A stretch of DNA of 64,000 bases from Amaranthus tricolor (Eukaryota; Streptophyta; Magnoliopsida; Caryophyllales; Amaranthaceae), in contig NC_080058.1 of assembly GCF_026212465.1 (NCBI RefSeq), positions 8,925,985-8,989,984 on the forward strand, read 5' to 3'. The notes beneath the pieces are model-generated. The model was not told the origin of the DNA and searched no databases. It saw nothing but the letters and a program-made list of their open reading frames with translations. The position numbers and the translations under genes were made by a program. How positions within the stretch are numbered: position 1 is the stretch's first letter; each line of letters starts with the position of its first letter. Shown here piece by piece: positions 1-12,600 of this stretch.

Positions 1-54
1 ATGCACTTGTGTTTGAATTTTTGGCTTGATTAACCAAATTAACTTACATGAAGA

Positions 55-215
55 GAATAAATGAACGGCCGATCTCCTAAGATACCGTCTCTTGGAGAGA
101 TATCTCTTAGGCTCAACCCATTTAAGATTAATTAAACTAAAAAATGATAATGGGCTGATCAAATTAGAGATGATATGGAACCGTCTCCCACAAAATTTGT
201 GATAAATGAAAGGGA
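55..215. repeat. MITE copy, GAGACGGTCTC-type family
   Basis: Short A+T-rich sequence with imperfect inverted ends built around a gatctc/ccgtctc core (about 70-110 and 165-200). Related ends recur near 11596-11858, 24098-24258 and 63525-63665, so this is a dispersed non-autonomous element. It lies in the sequence downstream of LOX-A exon 3, probably within an intron. Exact ends are uncertain. Confidence 0.4.
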
Positions 216-874
216 TAAGATTCCCAAATGAAAGAAGGTGCATGTATATATATTATCGTTACCTGTCTCTGAAGGAGGACGACTTGTCCTTCCCCTTCGA
301 GGATAAGGATATTCAGCGGAACCACCAAGCACAGGACGAACATATTCTGGACCTTCATCAGGATCTCCAAGATCATTGTAATATGCATAGTCATAAACAC
401 GATCCCATTCCTTCAACTCTCCTACTCCATTCCCTCGCAAAATCACCAGTTCTTCCTCTCGATACTTCCTTAATGGGGCTGGTGTTTGGTCTAGTAGGTA
501 TGTCTGCAAAAAATCAAGTGATTATATTATAATTCTACTTAAATTTATTGACATTTCAGCATCATGCACTCACGCTCCAACCACAATTATTTACCAAACA
601 AATCCTAAAATATATTTTTAGTAGTTAAAATTGAACTTTTATGAACATTTACTTATTGTAACTAGATTTTATTTATTAAAACTGATTTTAATTGAATATT
701 ACTTCCTTTTGGTGAAATTAAAATAAAAAAGGTTTTATGTGTGCTTATTAGTGCACACAAAATAGTATGTACCAACATCAATATTGTAATAGCTTAATCC
801 CAGAGGAGTGGAGAATACGAACTGTAGGTCGCTAAGCGGAGAGTAAGGAGCGTTTTTGGAAAATAACTTACATG

Positions 875-1442
875 CATAGGCGAAGCCACACTGAGGGCCA
901 GGCTCCCGGCCCCCGGTTGCTGAAAATACGATCCTTTATAATTTAAAGAGGGCATAAAATATATAATATTGTAACAAAATTTACTATAGGTCAATAGTTG
1001 GGATAACATATTTGTAATATAAGGTAATAATTTAAACACAAATTTAAACTATTATTTTTTAGTAGACTAATAAATTTATTTTATACTTATAATTTCATTA
1101 CTATTTATCTTTCATAGTTCACATTCATCCTTTTTAGTGTGTATTCATATTTTTGCTATTTTAATTTTAATAGTGTTTTTTTAGAGACTTAGAAGGCAAA
1201 TATATGGAGTCAAAAGCACTTAATTTTTTTTTTTCAAAATGTTAGTTTTTTTTTCAAAATGGGTAATTATAGGGAAGTTTCAACTCTATTTGTTAAATAT
1301 AATTTTACTATGATTCAAGATCATTTCAGTTTATATGATTTTAAAATTTTCAATATAGTATAACTAGTTTTTATATTATAAATAACTTGCTAGTATATTG
1401 ACAAATTTGTCCCCTTAACTCAAAATCATGGCTTCGCCCCTG
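875..1442. mobile_element. Non-autonomous hAT element in LOX-A intron
   Basis: 568-bp element with terminal inverted repeats (left CATAGGCGAAGCCA, right end reading CAGGGGCGAAGCCA on the other strand). It is flanked by a perfect 8-bp target duplication CTTACATG (867-874 and 1443-1450). TIR sequence and 8-bp duplication are hallmarks of the hAT superfamily. No transposase ORF is present. Confidence 0.85.
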
Positions 1443-3015
1443 CTTACATGTGCTTTCATATCAACAAATTAGAGAAAGGTCGAATTCAATAACGTGTAAT
1501 AAGCTTGATGAACTACGCCTTTTATTACTAATTTATTTTAGGATGGACTTTCATTGAGTTTTTACTCTCCTCTTGTATGAGTCTATTTACACGTACAATA
1601 ACAAATTTATGAGTGAATTAATCTAATTAAATAGAAAGTTAATGAGAAGTAGCGTTAAGTAAATCTATATGCTAGAATTTTCATTAAATTTTTGTAGAAA
1701 ATAATTTTAAAACGTATCCATGTGAAATGGTGCATCTATGAAATTTTTGCCACCTAATTAGTGATTAGATGGTAGATTTGTAATTAAAGCTTAAAGTCAT
1801 TAACAGTCAATTTGATTGTCAGTAATAAATTCGGGAATCATAATAGAAAGTTAGGGTAATTTTAGTAAAAATATATCTTAACAAGTTTAGAGTTCGTGTT
1901 TGTTACGTATATCATCATATTATCATTCTTTTCATAAAAATTCATTCTAATGTATAACCATTGTAAATAAAACAATTTTAATGATCAAAGTTTCATAATG
2001 TGAATATGACAAAGTGTATTTCATAAAAAAATTATCAATCATCTATTACCAATAATTAGTATCAACATCCAAATTTGAAACATGCTTATAAATATAGAGA
2101 AATTATTATTTTACACTCATCTTAATTGCTTCCTTTATTTCAAAAACATAGCCCGAAATATAAGTAGGATGAATAAAAAAATGGATAAAATGATGAAAAG
2201 ATAATTTTATGGAAATGTAGGAGAAATTAGGAATGACTTGTATGTAAAGTGTGTAGATCACCTAAGAATAAGTTCAGTTGGATCACCAAATTGACCTAAT
2301 AACAATATTACAGAATGTTAATTTATTTTACAGTTAATTGTTAGCTAACTTTTTGTTCATTCTTTTCTTTAAAAACAAGTACATTGACTTCTTTGCACGA
2401 AAAGTCAAGCTTGCTTTAGATTAACACAAATAGTGTTTATTTATTAAATTAGTTGGTTAAAACAACCTGTTATTATGAATCAATTAATCCCAAACAAACT
2501 ATTTCTATAATGGTGTTCAACATTAGTTGGACAAACCAATTGATAAAGTCAGAAGTCAAATAAGTTAAATCAATCCCAACTGTTCACTGAATATCCTTAA
2601 GTTTTTTCTAACACATAAAGAATATAAAGTAAAACATTGTTGATAAATAAAAAGTTATTTTATTTTATTTATTTATTGCTTGAGTGTAGGATGAGGGGGA
2701 AAAAGTTCGGTGAGAATCAAGCACATAGTCTTTGCATAAAAAATAGTATTTGCTCATTCAACTGAGAAAAAACTTGATTATCTATTGATGAATAGTTAAT
2801 ATAATACTTCCTCTGTTCTAAAATACTTGCTACATTACGGTTATTGACACTATTCATCATTCAAGCTTAGTTTATATATTGCAACTAATGTGTAAGAAAA
2901 AATATGGTCTAGTGGGATCTTATTTGTATTGTCTAATTATAATTGCATATTTTGATAATATTACCTTTTTGTAATTTTTAGATATGAATAGTTCAATATA
3001 TAAATGTTTAAAATA

Positions 3016-3273
3016 CTCCTTATGTTCTTTTTTCGTTATTCTCGTTTACTTTTTGCACAATTTTCAAAGTAAAATTTGAGCCTTAATATCTCTAAATATG
3101 CATCATAAAAAACTATAAAAAAATATATGATAAAAGAGTATACATTAAGACGAATCTAGCGAAATCTCATATGGATATGTTTTATCATCTATATATGTCT
3201 TAAAATCTTAATTAAATTTCTCTTTCTAAAATAGAATATTCTAAATGGAAAGAACATTAAAAAACGAAGAGAG
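3016..3273. mobile_element. Stowaway-type MITE
   Basis: About 258 bp, bounded by TA dinucleotides, with ends CTCCTTATGTTC.. and ..GAACGAAGAGAG-like (right end aaaacgaagagag). The interior shares an extended motif (tatacattaagacgaatct, then a cgaaatctcat-like stretch) with the copy at 26160-26415, so the two belong to one subfamily. It lies in the LOX-A intron about 120 bp from exon 2. Confidence 0.65.
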
Positions 3274-3543
3274 TAACACATTGGATAGCAAAAAAAAACT
3301 CAAACGTAACAAGTATAATGGAACAGGAAAGTATGCTAGATTCTTGTGTATTAAATAATGATTATATATAAAAAAAAAATGGTAAGAAGCTACCTTGTTG
3401 GAGAAAAAGATGCGATCTTCGGTGTAGCGAGAAGTAGGGTAAATCCATGAGTTGCAAATGAAGTGGACATCTCCAATATTATTAGGGACATTTTGTAGGG
3501 AAACAGACTTGTGATAAAACTGTTTGCGATGTTTATTTCTCGA

Positions 3544-4658
3544 ACCTTAATTAATTATTCGTCAGCACGTAATTAATGTAATCATACATTTTATTAATTT
3601 TACTGTATAATAGTAAAAAGATGTTTGATTGTGAATATGTTATTTGTCTTTTTTTTATTGGTTAGTATTAATGAAATTTAACTAATTTGCATTTTTTATA
3701 CTTATCATATTTACAAATTTATATTTTCGGAAAAACTCATACATTAATAAATACAATAATCACAATTATTCCAATTACACAGTTGTATATAAATGCACTG
3801 TTTAAAAAATTAAAATGCAAAATATATAATAATCTGTATAGAACATTATATATTGTCTGATAAAATTTTGGAATTACACCGCATCGAAATTTATACTACA
3901 GAATAAATTATATTTATTCCAGTGCAATTGGAATTACACAATTTAGAAAATTATACTGCAAAATTACACTGTGTTTAAAATTATACAGCAATTTAGGAAA
4001 TTACTTGAAGTACATAATACCACTTTTTCAATCGATTGCTATTTAAAACTAAAATGAGATAAAATTCAATCAATTGATCATTAAAATCAGTCATTTATAT
4101 TATTAGACTACCATAATTACGATTTTGAATTTTATAAACGATAAAAAGTATGATTTGCAATTTAAAATTTACTTAAAATATTAACATATTTAAAAATCTG
4201 TGCATGTTTCTATCCTTGTAAACTATTAATCTCGTATGATTAAATCACTAAATGGTAATTTAATTATTGTGCCGAATATCTTTCCCGCCCCAACATACTT
4301 ATCATTGTGATAAGCGTGATATAATATATGATGAATAGTTATTGATAAATTCCACGTGGTAATTTTAAGTTTTTATGTTTTTCACGTGGTGAAAGAATAT
4401 TTTTTTAATTTGCATGGTAATTTTGAACTTTTAACTTTTTCATGTGGTAGAAAAATTGATAATTAAGTTCTTTGTTAAATTAAGTACTTATTTCGTACAA
4501 TTTTTCCAAAAAGTGTTTCTTAATGGTGATCGGGGCATTTATATTTATAAAAAAGGAGATTTTATGATGGGCATAATAATAAAGTAAATTCAACAAAAAT
4601 ACTAACTTTTTGTCTACCAAATTGAAAAATTAAAAGTTTAGAATTATCATGTAGATTA
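3544..4658. other. Gene-free A+T-rich interval
   Basis: No coding region is recognised. This is where LOX-A exon 1 and the start of exon 2 would be expected; no PLAT-type coding sequence was found. Around 3770-4010 short attacac/tatact words recur irregularly, without a clean tandem period. Confidence 0.5.
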
Positions 4659-5380
4659 AAATTTTTTGGGAAATTATCAATGGTGCCCTTGTACTATTGA
4701 AAAATTACAATGGTACCGAACTGCATTTCAGTGGTACCCCCCAATTATATGGTAATTACAACCGTGACCTTAATGATGAATTTTCCGTTAAATGTCCGTT
4801 AAATTTGGAATTTAACCTAACCATGGTTAGTTTCTTCATCTTCTTCCCTTTTCTCTTTCATGGCTGCTCTTCTTCCATGGCTGCTCTTCTTCCATGGTTA
4901 CTATGGAATTACAAATTGCAGGAGCCACATTCTTTGATTTTTCAGCAACCATGACCGAATTTCTTGAAATCCATGAGAGAGAATCTACATTTAAATCAAA
5001 GAGCAAATTGTTGAAATATACTAAATTCAAAACAGTAAATTCTTGAAATAAACTTTTTGCAATATCATTCAGAAAAACAATTAGATTCATCAAAACTGAA
5101 AACATTTTACGCACAATCATCACTTCAATAGCAATAATCAGAATGAAAATTGAACAAACCACTCTAAAATTAGAAAACTAATATCCATTGCTAAACAGCT
5201 CAATTAAGTCGAGTTTTTTTACAAAAGTTTAAACTAAAATCAAACCATAGAAAAATTCCTGCCACTACAAGTTATGACCATTCATAACTTGTACTCTAAT
5301 CAAACCTTAAGTACTTTATCGACAAATTTACACAACACAAATCCTAATTTCAATTAATGAGAAACCTGATTTCCAACATT

Positions 5381-5543
5381 TCACTTCTTAGTTTTCTTCG
5401 TCGGTGTAGTTTTTTTCACAGCAGTTGCCTTCTTCGCCGGAGATTTAAGACTCTTAGGCTTCTTCGCTTTCACTGCGGCAACCTTCTTTGCTGGCGACTT
5501 AGTAACTTTAACTGCAACTTTCACGGCTACGGGCAGAACTTTG
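5381..5543 (-). pseudogene. Captured histone H1 C-terminal tail fragment
   Basis: On the minus strand an open frame reads a Lys/Ala/Pro-rich tail with VTKSPAKKVAAVKAKKPK and SLKSPAKKATAVKKTTPTKK, and stops at TGA (5381-5383). SPAKK repeats and the composition are characteristic of the C-terminal domain of plant linker histone H1, which binds linker DNA. The globular winged-helix domain is absent, so this is a gene fragment carried by the Pack-MULE and not a functional histone gene. Confidence 0.75.
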
Positions 5544-5751
5544 CAATGCCCTTCCATTCTCCCAACTTTGCTTTAATGCTGCTGGTGTTTGTAATGGTAA
5601 CCTTGGTGATAAGCAACAGCAACAAGCTCAACAGACTCATACTTTTCCAATGTCCTTTGCTGCTCCCAATGGTGCTACAGCTCCTGGTTTTGGTATTTGT
5701 TCTATGGCGTACAATCCTGCTATATTACAGAGCATTCCGGAGGCTGCGTCA
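5542..5751 (+). pseudogene. Captured fragment resembling TIME FOR COFFEE-like protein
   Basis: Plus-strand frame from 5542 runs for about 70 codons without stop: GVCNGNLGDKQQQQAQQTHTF, then FPMSFAAPNGATAPGF and MAYNPAILQSIPEAAS. I recall this Gln-rich stretch followed by a PAILQSIPEAA motif from plant TIME FOR COFFEE (TIC) clock-regulator proteins; the match is from memory and moderate. It abuts the H1 fragment in opposite orientation, so two unrelated genes appear joined inside one element. No start codon or full domain is present. Confidence 0.55.
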
Positions 5752-6046
5752 TGGCTCATCTGCTTTGTGTTAGTTGATCTGGGTTTTTGGGATTTTGGGT
5801 TTTTAATGATATACCAATAACACAAACAAGAATTGGGTTTTTAATGGATGCCGGGTATTTAAACAATTACAAACTAACCATGGTTAAGTTAATTTCAAAA
5901 GTTAACGGACATTTAACGGAAATAACATCATTAATGTCACGGTTGTAATTACCATACAATTGGGGGGGTACCACTGAAATGCAGTTGGGTACCATTGTAA
6001 TTTTTCAATACTACAAGGGCACCATTGATAATTTTCCAAATTTTTT

Positions 6047-6693
6047 TATCTATTACATAAAAAAGCCAATAATCTGAGATCACACGTTAAATTTTTAATC
6101 ATTATTTATAAAATTGTGACTGCCTAATGTCCACTAGGACCAGTACTACTATTTTGCTTGTGAAATAATCCTAAATCCTAAGTTCAATCACAATTAAAAA
6201 TATAACAAATTCAAAAAAATAGGTAAATAAAAGGCTAATTCTTTGAAATTGAGCACATATAAATTAATTATTTATTTCAGTTAGAAACACACATAAGAAT
6301 TAAGATTTAAAACGTTCAATAATAAACAAATAGCTTGAGTAAAACATATCTTACAACCTAGTCTTATTTAACAACATCGAAGATGCTTTAATTTCATAAT
6401 CATAAGACTTAAGAGTAATAGACTACATAGTTTTATTTACTTCCTCTATCTCTATAAAATAGTATCATTTAACTTAAAAATCTTCACATAATTGAATTAA
6501 ATGGTATTATTCTAAAGGAATATAATTAAATTAAACAGTACTATATATTTTAAAGGGACTGATGGAGTATTTATTTACATTTTACATAATAATATATTGA
6601 TGGGATGGTAAATTGATAATATAGTAATAGGTAAATTAATTTTATACAACTTTCATACAAGTAAATTAGTAATTCACAAGGGAAATAAAAGGT
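6047..6693. other. Gene-free interval downstream of LOX-B
   Basis: A+T-rich spacer between the Pack-MULE and the LOX-B stop codon. A short Stowaway-like pair of ends occurs at about 6440-6570 (cttcctctatctc / gatggagtatt). No coding sequence is seen. The LOX-B 3' UTR must lie at its right edge. Confidence 0.5.
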
Positions 6694-9600
6694 TCAGATA
6701 GATGTACTGTTAGGAATTCCTCTGCCAGTGAGTCCTCCATCACTAGAAGGGTAAAGCAAAGTGTAGGGCAACTTAACTGGACCCACTCTATTCTTCAATT
6801 CCCCTTCTTTGTTCTTTTCTACAATCTTATCTTCAATTTCTTCTACATTTTTTCCAAATCTCTCAAATGCTTCTAGTGCTGCACTATCATCAGTCCATTT
6901 AACGGTCTCTCTTTTCCCTAAATAAACCTGTTTAATAGTTAAGTAATGAATTAATAATGAGGATAAATTTCAATTTATTCATATATGTCAGAGGAACCAA
7001 CCCAATTAAAAGTTTAAACTGATGGTTAAGGTCTCAAGATATATTATATATTCTAATGCGCCCTATCACACGAGAGCCTTTTGGGTAGAAATGTAGATGA
7101 AGCACAAATTCTCTTTACACCTAACACCGAACATTCCACTTTAAATGAAGAATAGTTGAATTCGAACTCGTGCCCTCATGTCACGTTGACTCTGATACTA
7201 TATCAAGGAACCAACTCAACTAAAACTTTAAAAGCTTTCGGTTGATTTGGTTCTTTAACAATATATATACTTTTTTAATGGACTACTAAAACTAGTCCAT
7301 TGAATTTTATAGCTGACTTGAATCTTTTGGGATTAAAACTTTGCTATTATCACCGTGCACATATTAAAATTTCCGATCTTATATTTATGACTAATAAACA
7401 ATAACTAGTTCCTTAATAAAACAATAACTAGAGTATGTAGCAAGTATTATGGAACGAAGTATAAACTTTGGACAATACCTCATCAGAAGAATGTCTAGAT
7501 AATAGCTCAATGAGTGAAATCCCAAGCACATTTTGAAACTTGCTTGAAATTGTCTTTAGAAACACAGTATCAGGTTTTTCCTTAAGCTCTTCATACTCAG
7601 GTGTATTTGGCTCAGGCATCAACCTTCGACTTATAGTTGGGCGATTCGGGTGGTACCCTGCATAAGGGTACTGCCCAAAATTCACTGCTGCATGAAGTGC
7701 AGAAGCAACCCATATAATAGTTGTGCAAGTTTCTGTTAGTTCATCAAATGTTTTCATTTCTGGCCACCATTTTTCGTCTTTCTTATCACCATGACCCTTT
7801 TCTCGAATTTCCTTCCACCATGATTGTAGTTCAGCGTCATTAGAGATCATGTCATCAGATTTGTAGTAAAATGAGCAATACTCTTTGACCCAACTCTCAA
7901 TTGCTGACCAAATGTCTAGTGCATCAACAGCATATGGGTAGTCCTCTATTAGTAGTTTATAGCCATGTGGGCTTTCTGAATCTCTCACAGCCATTCCCCT
8001 GATTAAGAACAACATTGAAGTTCATAAGCAAATAAATAATTAATGATTCTGTAGTCCTATTTCATTATGAATTAGCATGATTCTCATTGTATGTCAAGAG
8101 AACAATTCAACCAAAATCTTAAGCTAATAGTTGAGGTACTCGAGAAATGTGGATGCAACATAGACTATGATCATCATTGACTCTAAATAATCCTTTTAAA
8201 ATAAGGGGTGAATCAGATTTGAACACATGGTTTAGGTATAATTAACTAAACCAAAAGTTTAAGTATTTGCTTGACTTTGTCACATGACATGGTATCAGCA
8301 CCAGGGTGGCACAAAGTTTACATATCAAATCTCAAAGAGAGTTCAAATCATTTTTGGATCCTCAACCATAATCAGTTTAGGCTTTTGGTTGAGTTGGTTA
8401 TTTGACATTGTAGAAGATATAATGAGTTTTAGATGAAGTTGCTTTCATTTAGGAATTTAATTATTAAAAAGGTGTAAGAATGGGTTAGAAAGAAAAGAAA
8501 AATAGATAGAATAGCAATTGGTTCCTTATTTTGGGTATAAATGTACCCTATGGAAGGATGGGGGAATACTTCCCTCCATATGCAGGATTACATCCTTCTT
8601 TTACATCCGTCATTTTTAGTTTAATCTTATTTTACCTCTTTCATAATTATTTCAATTACCTTATTTGCACCTTTACCTACCTTGATTCCATTAGTTTGAC
8701 TTTTCTTATTCCTTAAATATTTGCATACTTAATCCATACAAGCCCTTAATAACAAACAAACAATATGAATACGGTAGTGAGCTCTAGGTACCTCTTAACA
8801 AGATCCCTAGGAACAGCTTGTTCAGTGAAAATCCAACTCTTGTAAGCTGCAGATGACAATTCCATAGAATACATCCCCGGAAACACAGTTTTCTCAAGTA
8901 ATCCATCAGCATTAAGAAGTATTTGTCTTGCTACTCCATTAATATTCATGGTGTATCGGAAATGAGGATGCAATAGTTTATGAATTGGATGAAGTACACT
9001 AAGTTGCCTATATGTTGCTATTCCGAATGGTTCTATCACTGCATGAGTTTTCATCCTGTTCAAAACAAAAAAATATAGTAAACCATCTATGAAAACATAG
9101 TCCTTTTATGATTATCCAATGAACTAGATTGTATTTGGCAAATTACTTCTTCATTGTTTTGTTGTTGACTTTTAGTTAGCTTTTTGGTTGCAAAAATAGC
9201 AAAAAAAAAAATGTTGTAGTCAATACTTTTCTCTAAAAAACAGCCAACTGTCAATTTTTACAAAATATCGTCATACAGCTAACCTAAACAGTTGATTTGT
9301 CAGTCAATACTTTCAGAACTGGTCAAACCAGCCAAAAAACATCTGAAAATCCTTCGAAACAGAACTATTACCAGTGGCTAATGAGTTGATGGTAACCAGA
9401 ATCATTTACGGAAACATAAGCTTTGGCTAGCTGCCAAACCGAGCCTTCAACACCTTCATTTGCTGGTGTAAAAACCTTACTAATCGTGCCCAATTGATCG
9501 CCTTCAGGATGTGGTAAGCTCAGCTCAATTGCTAAAGGCCTCAAAGTACCATCATCTTGTAAGAACAGAATTGTTCTTGTAGCATATATCTTTCTAGGAG

Positions 9601-12600
9601 TGGAATTTATTCGCCTCACATAAGGCATCAAAATGTCATGGTGATCCAATATGTATAGCTTGTTTTTCTTGATTGCCTGTATCAAGTAAACACGAATTTG
9701 GTTTTTCGTATGGATACCATTCGAATATTTGTAACAAAAATGTTTTGCTCATAATATTACCTCATCGACGCTTAAACCACCGAGGTTTTTCTCAATTTGA
9801 GCTTTGGTGATTGAGCTGTTTTGATTTCCATATGTTTTAGGATCAAGCTTGCTAACAGGAGGAAATTGCTACATTATGAGGACAAGTTTCCATAAGAATT
9901 GTGTGGTTTTAGTATTTGTTCTTATTATGAAATGAAAGAAAAAGCATCAATTAGTATGTATCTTACCTCAAGACGACAAATGACAAGAGGATTAACCCCA
10001 GCTAGCATTTCCCTTGCAAATTCTTCATCAGTCCTCCAAGCTGATTTATCCTCTGTGGTCAAGTTAAGAACGTTTACACCAATGAATATTTCTCATATTA
10101 TGGAATATGATCACACCCATTATGCTTGTGGAAATTGAAAATAGGAGTACATATTCAGCCTGAAGGGCTCACATTTAGTGGCCTTTTGGTGTATATCTAC
10201 AACTTTGAAAGGAGATACATGTAACCTTTTGCCCATTTTCACGGTTTTCACCGACTCAACTGTTTTCATCAAATCCTTCCCCCTTATTATTTTATGTCAA
10301 GTAGGTATTCGTGTCAGACATGGGTTACTTTTTTGTTCGGAAAAAGAAATGTTAGCACCTATAATTTTGACAGGGGCATTTGAGGTAAAATGAAAAAATC
10401 GAGTACATAATAATTGGCTAACTAGACCAAATTTCAAAAAATAATGTTTGGCAAAAATAGCTTAGACACTCTTAGCTTATTTTGACACAAATAGAGGATT
10501 AAGTAGTTAAACCATTTAATGTTCGTGTTTGGTAAATCAGCTTGTTAAAACAACTTATTGTTATGAATAAGTTGTTTAACAAGTTGCTCGTAACAGTGAT
10601 TTCAAAATCAACCGGTCAAAATAAGCCAATATAATCATATATTAGTTATTTGCGAAACACCCTCAATAAGAATGTCAAACTATTTCATCATAAAATGCAC
10701 TATGTTGCATACCTTTGATTACATCAGGCATGGGGAGTTTCAGAAGTGGTGCACCATCGGTTTGAAGTAAAGCTTTAAGGAATTCAAATGGAATACTTTC
10801 TGTTAACTTTGTAATGAGATCCCCATCTGGCAGCTTGATTCCTCCTTCATATAGCTCTACTACATCTTCAAAACTATCGAAGTCATTCGGAGTCTTGTCA
10901 AAAACCGATTCTAGAGCTACAACGAAATCCTGAGACAATGACTTAAGCGCGTAACCAAGGAAATCAGACATCTTCAGGTGCCCAAATTTCTCGTCTCTTG
11001 GAACATATATGTCTAGTCCTTTCAGCAGTGGAAGCCTACTCTCAGTGTTAGGATCTACACCAACAATCAAAGAATATAAATATTAATTTGTGACAACGAA
11101 GGTGTTTAACGGGGCGGATCGACCCAACGGGCTAAGGGTCGATTCACATTGTAACGGGTTATGGTCAATAACGGGTTATGCCATTAACGGGCTTTGTGTA
11201 AAGGGTTGGGCAGAACCAGACCGGGTTGGATAATTACAGGAATTAGTGCGAAAAATATTTTACCACTTTTTTTTTATATATTTTTATGTAACACTCCCTC
11301 CTATTCATCCAATGTGTCCTATTTGACTTTTGTAGGTGGTCAAATGAGACCAAATATAAATGGAAAAAATATAGTATTTTTAAATTTTAATAGGGGTAAA
11401 GTGGGGCTAGTAGGTGTAAAAGTGTAAAAAGCTTAAGTTTAATAAGGGTAAATTGGTAAAGTTAACATACTAAAATAGAAATGACACTTTAAGATTACTT
11501 AACTAAATATGAAAATGAGACATTTATGAATAGGAGAGTATTATTATATGCATAGGTGGACCAACCCAACGGACCATAAATTAGAGTAAAAAAGCTATCA
11601 CAAATTATTGTGAGAAGGTCTCTTTTGAGAGACCATAATTAATTAGGTCAACTCATCATATATTTTTTGAAATATTGTAAGTATGCATTAATAATGATGT
11701 AAAATAAGCATTTAAGATATTATGAGTAGGCATTTATACGGTAAGTAGACATTAAGAATATTGTAAGTAGGCATTAAGTTTTAATGGGTTGGACATGAGA
11801 GACGTCTCTTAAATAGACAATCTCTCAAGAGACTATCTAAAAAAACTATTATAATTTATATGAACTTTTAAATATATTTACATGGGTCAACCTAACGGCC
11901 CATTTAAATTTTGATCCGACCTGTTTAGACCCGCCCTTTGAACACTTCTAGTGACAAGTGACAACTAGCATGTTCCTATGCAAAGTACTCAAACTCGTAC
12001 CTGTTTTTGATGAGGGGCGGCCTGTCCTTACTCGTCGAGGATAAGGATTTTTAGCAGATCCACCTAGTACAGGACGAGCATACTCTGGACCTTTATCAGG
12101 ATCTCCTAGATCGTTGTAGTATGCATAGTCATAAACTCGATCCCATTCTTCTAACTTCCCTTCTCCGTTTCCTCTCAATGTCTCCAACTCTTCTTCTCTG
12201 TACTTGATCAAAGTTTTTGGCGTTTGGTGAGGTAGATAAGTCTGTTAACACACATAATGTGTCACACATTTATGTAACAGAAAAAAACTTAGATCAAATT
12301 TCTAGAAGGAAAAATTAATGTTTTGATTTTCCTACAATAATCTCACATGTAGATTGACCATGAATAATCCCAACTTTGAGGGTATTTTTCAAGAGTTAAC
12401 CCGATAACTAGATGACTATAGCAAGTTTTATTTTTTTAAAAAAAAGATAAATTAGAATAAAATTTCGAAAAAAATAAAAACATTTATGAATTTTTTTATT
12501 ATTCAGAATTTTTTAAAAACTTTTTCTAATTTTTCAGTTTATTTTTTTAGTGAATTATCTACTATAGTAGGTTATCGTGTTATCTAAGCTTACTCAAGAC

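Larger units (their letters stand above)
263..3543 (-). pseudogene. LOX-A: 5'-truncated lipoxygenase fragment (9-LOX type), running off the window
   Basis: Two LOX exons are recognisable. Exon 3 (263-503, 241 nt, flanked by AG and GT) encodes the segment from [19 protein letters not shown] through [16 protein letters not shown] to [17 protein letters not shown], matching the start of the catalytic domain. Exon 2 is present only as its 3' half (3394 to about 3543), encoding the end of the PLAT barrel (HFICNSWIYP..RIFFSNK) with a good GT donor. The first half of exon 2 and exon 1 were not found between here and LOX-B. The intron between the two pieces is 2.9 kb and holds a hAT element and a Stowaway MITE. 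Later exons would lie left of base 1 and cannot be judged. A diverged or distant first exon remains possible, but a truncated relic is the simpler reading. Confidence 0.7.
4668..6037. mobile_element. Pack-MULE (non-autonomous Mutator-like element) carrying host gene fragments
   Basis: 1370-bp element with long terminal inverted repeats of roughly 160 bp: the left GGGAAATTATCAATGGTGCC is mirrored at the right end, and both arms continue through a ggtacc-rich stretch to ccatggttag. It is flanked by a perfect 9-bp duplication AAATTTTTT (4659-4667, 6038-6046), the target-site length typical of Mutator-like elements. It has no transposase. The interior contains a histone H1 C-terminal segment on the minus strand and a piece resembling a TIME FOR COFFEE-like gene on the plus strand, so it qualifies as a Pack-MULE. 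It lies between LOX-A and LOX-B. Confidence 0.85.
11098..11950. mobile_element. hAT-like non-autonomous element in LOX-B intron 3
   Basis: 853 bp, ends GAAGGTGTTTAACGGGGCGG and (other strand) TAGAAGTGTTCAAAGGGCGG, flanked by 8-bp duplications GTGACAAC/GTGACAAG (11090-11097, 11951-11958; one mismatch). Its edge is only 43 bp from LOX-B exon 4. Inside it lie a Stowaway-like MITE and a GAGACGGTCTC-type MITE, so it has served as a landing site for later insertions. No transposase is present. Confidence 0.75.

Noticed and set aside
5357..5773. 138-codon plus-strand frame in the Pack-MULE
   Set aside because: It is the wrong frame of the H1 fragment (antisense) joined to a wrong frame of the TIC-like segment; the Arg/Leu/Phe-rich product has no family resemblance.
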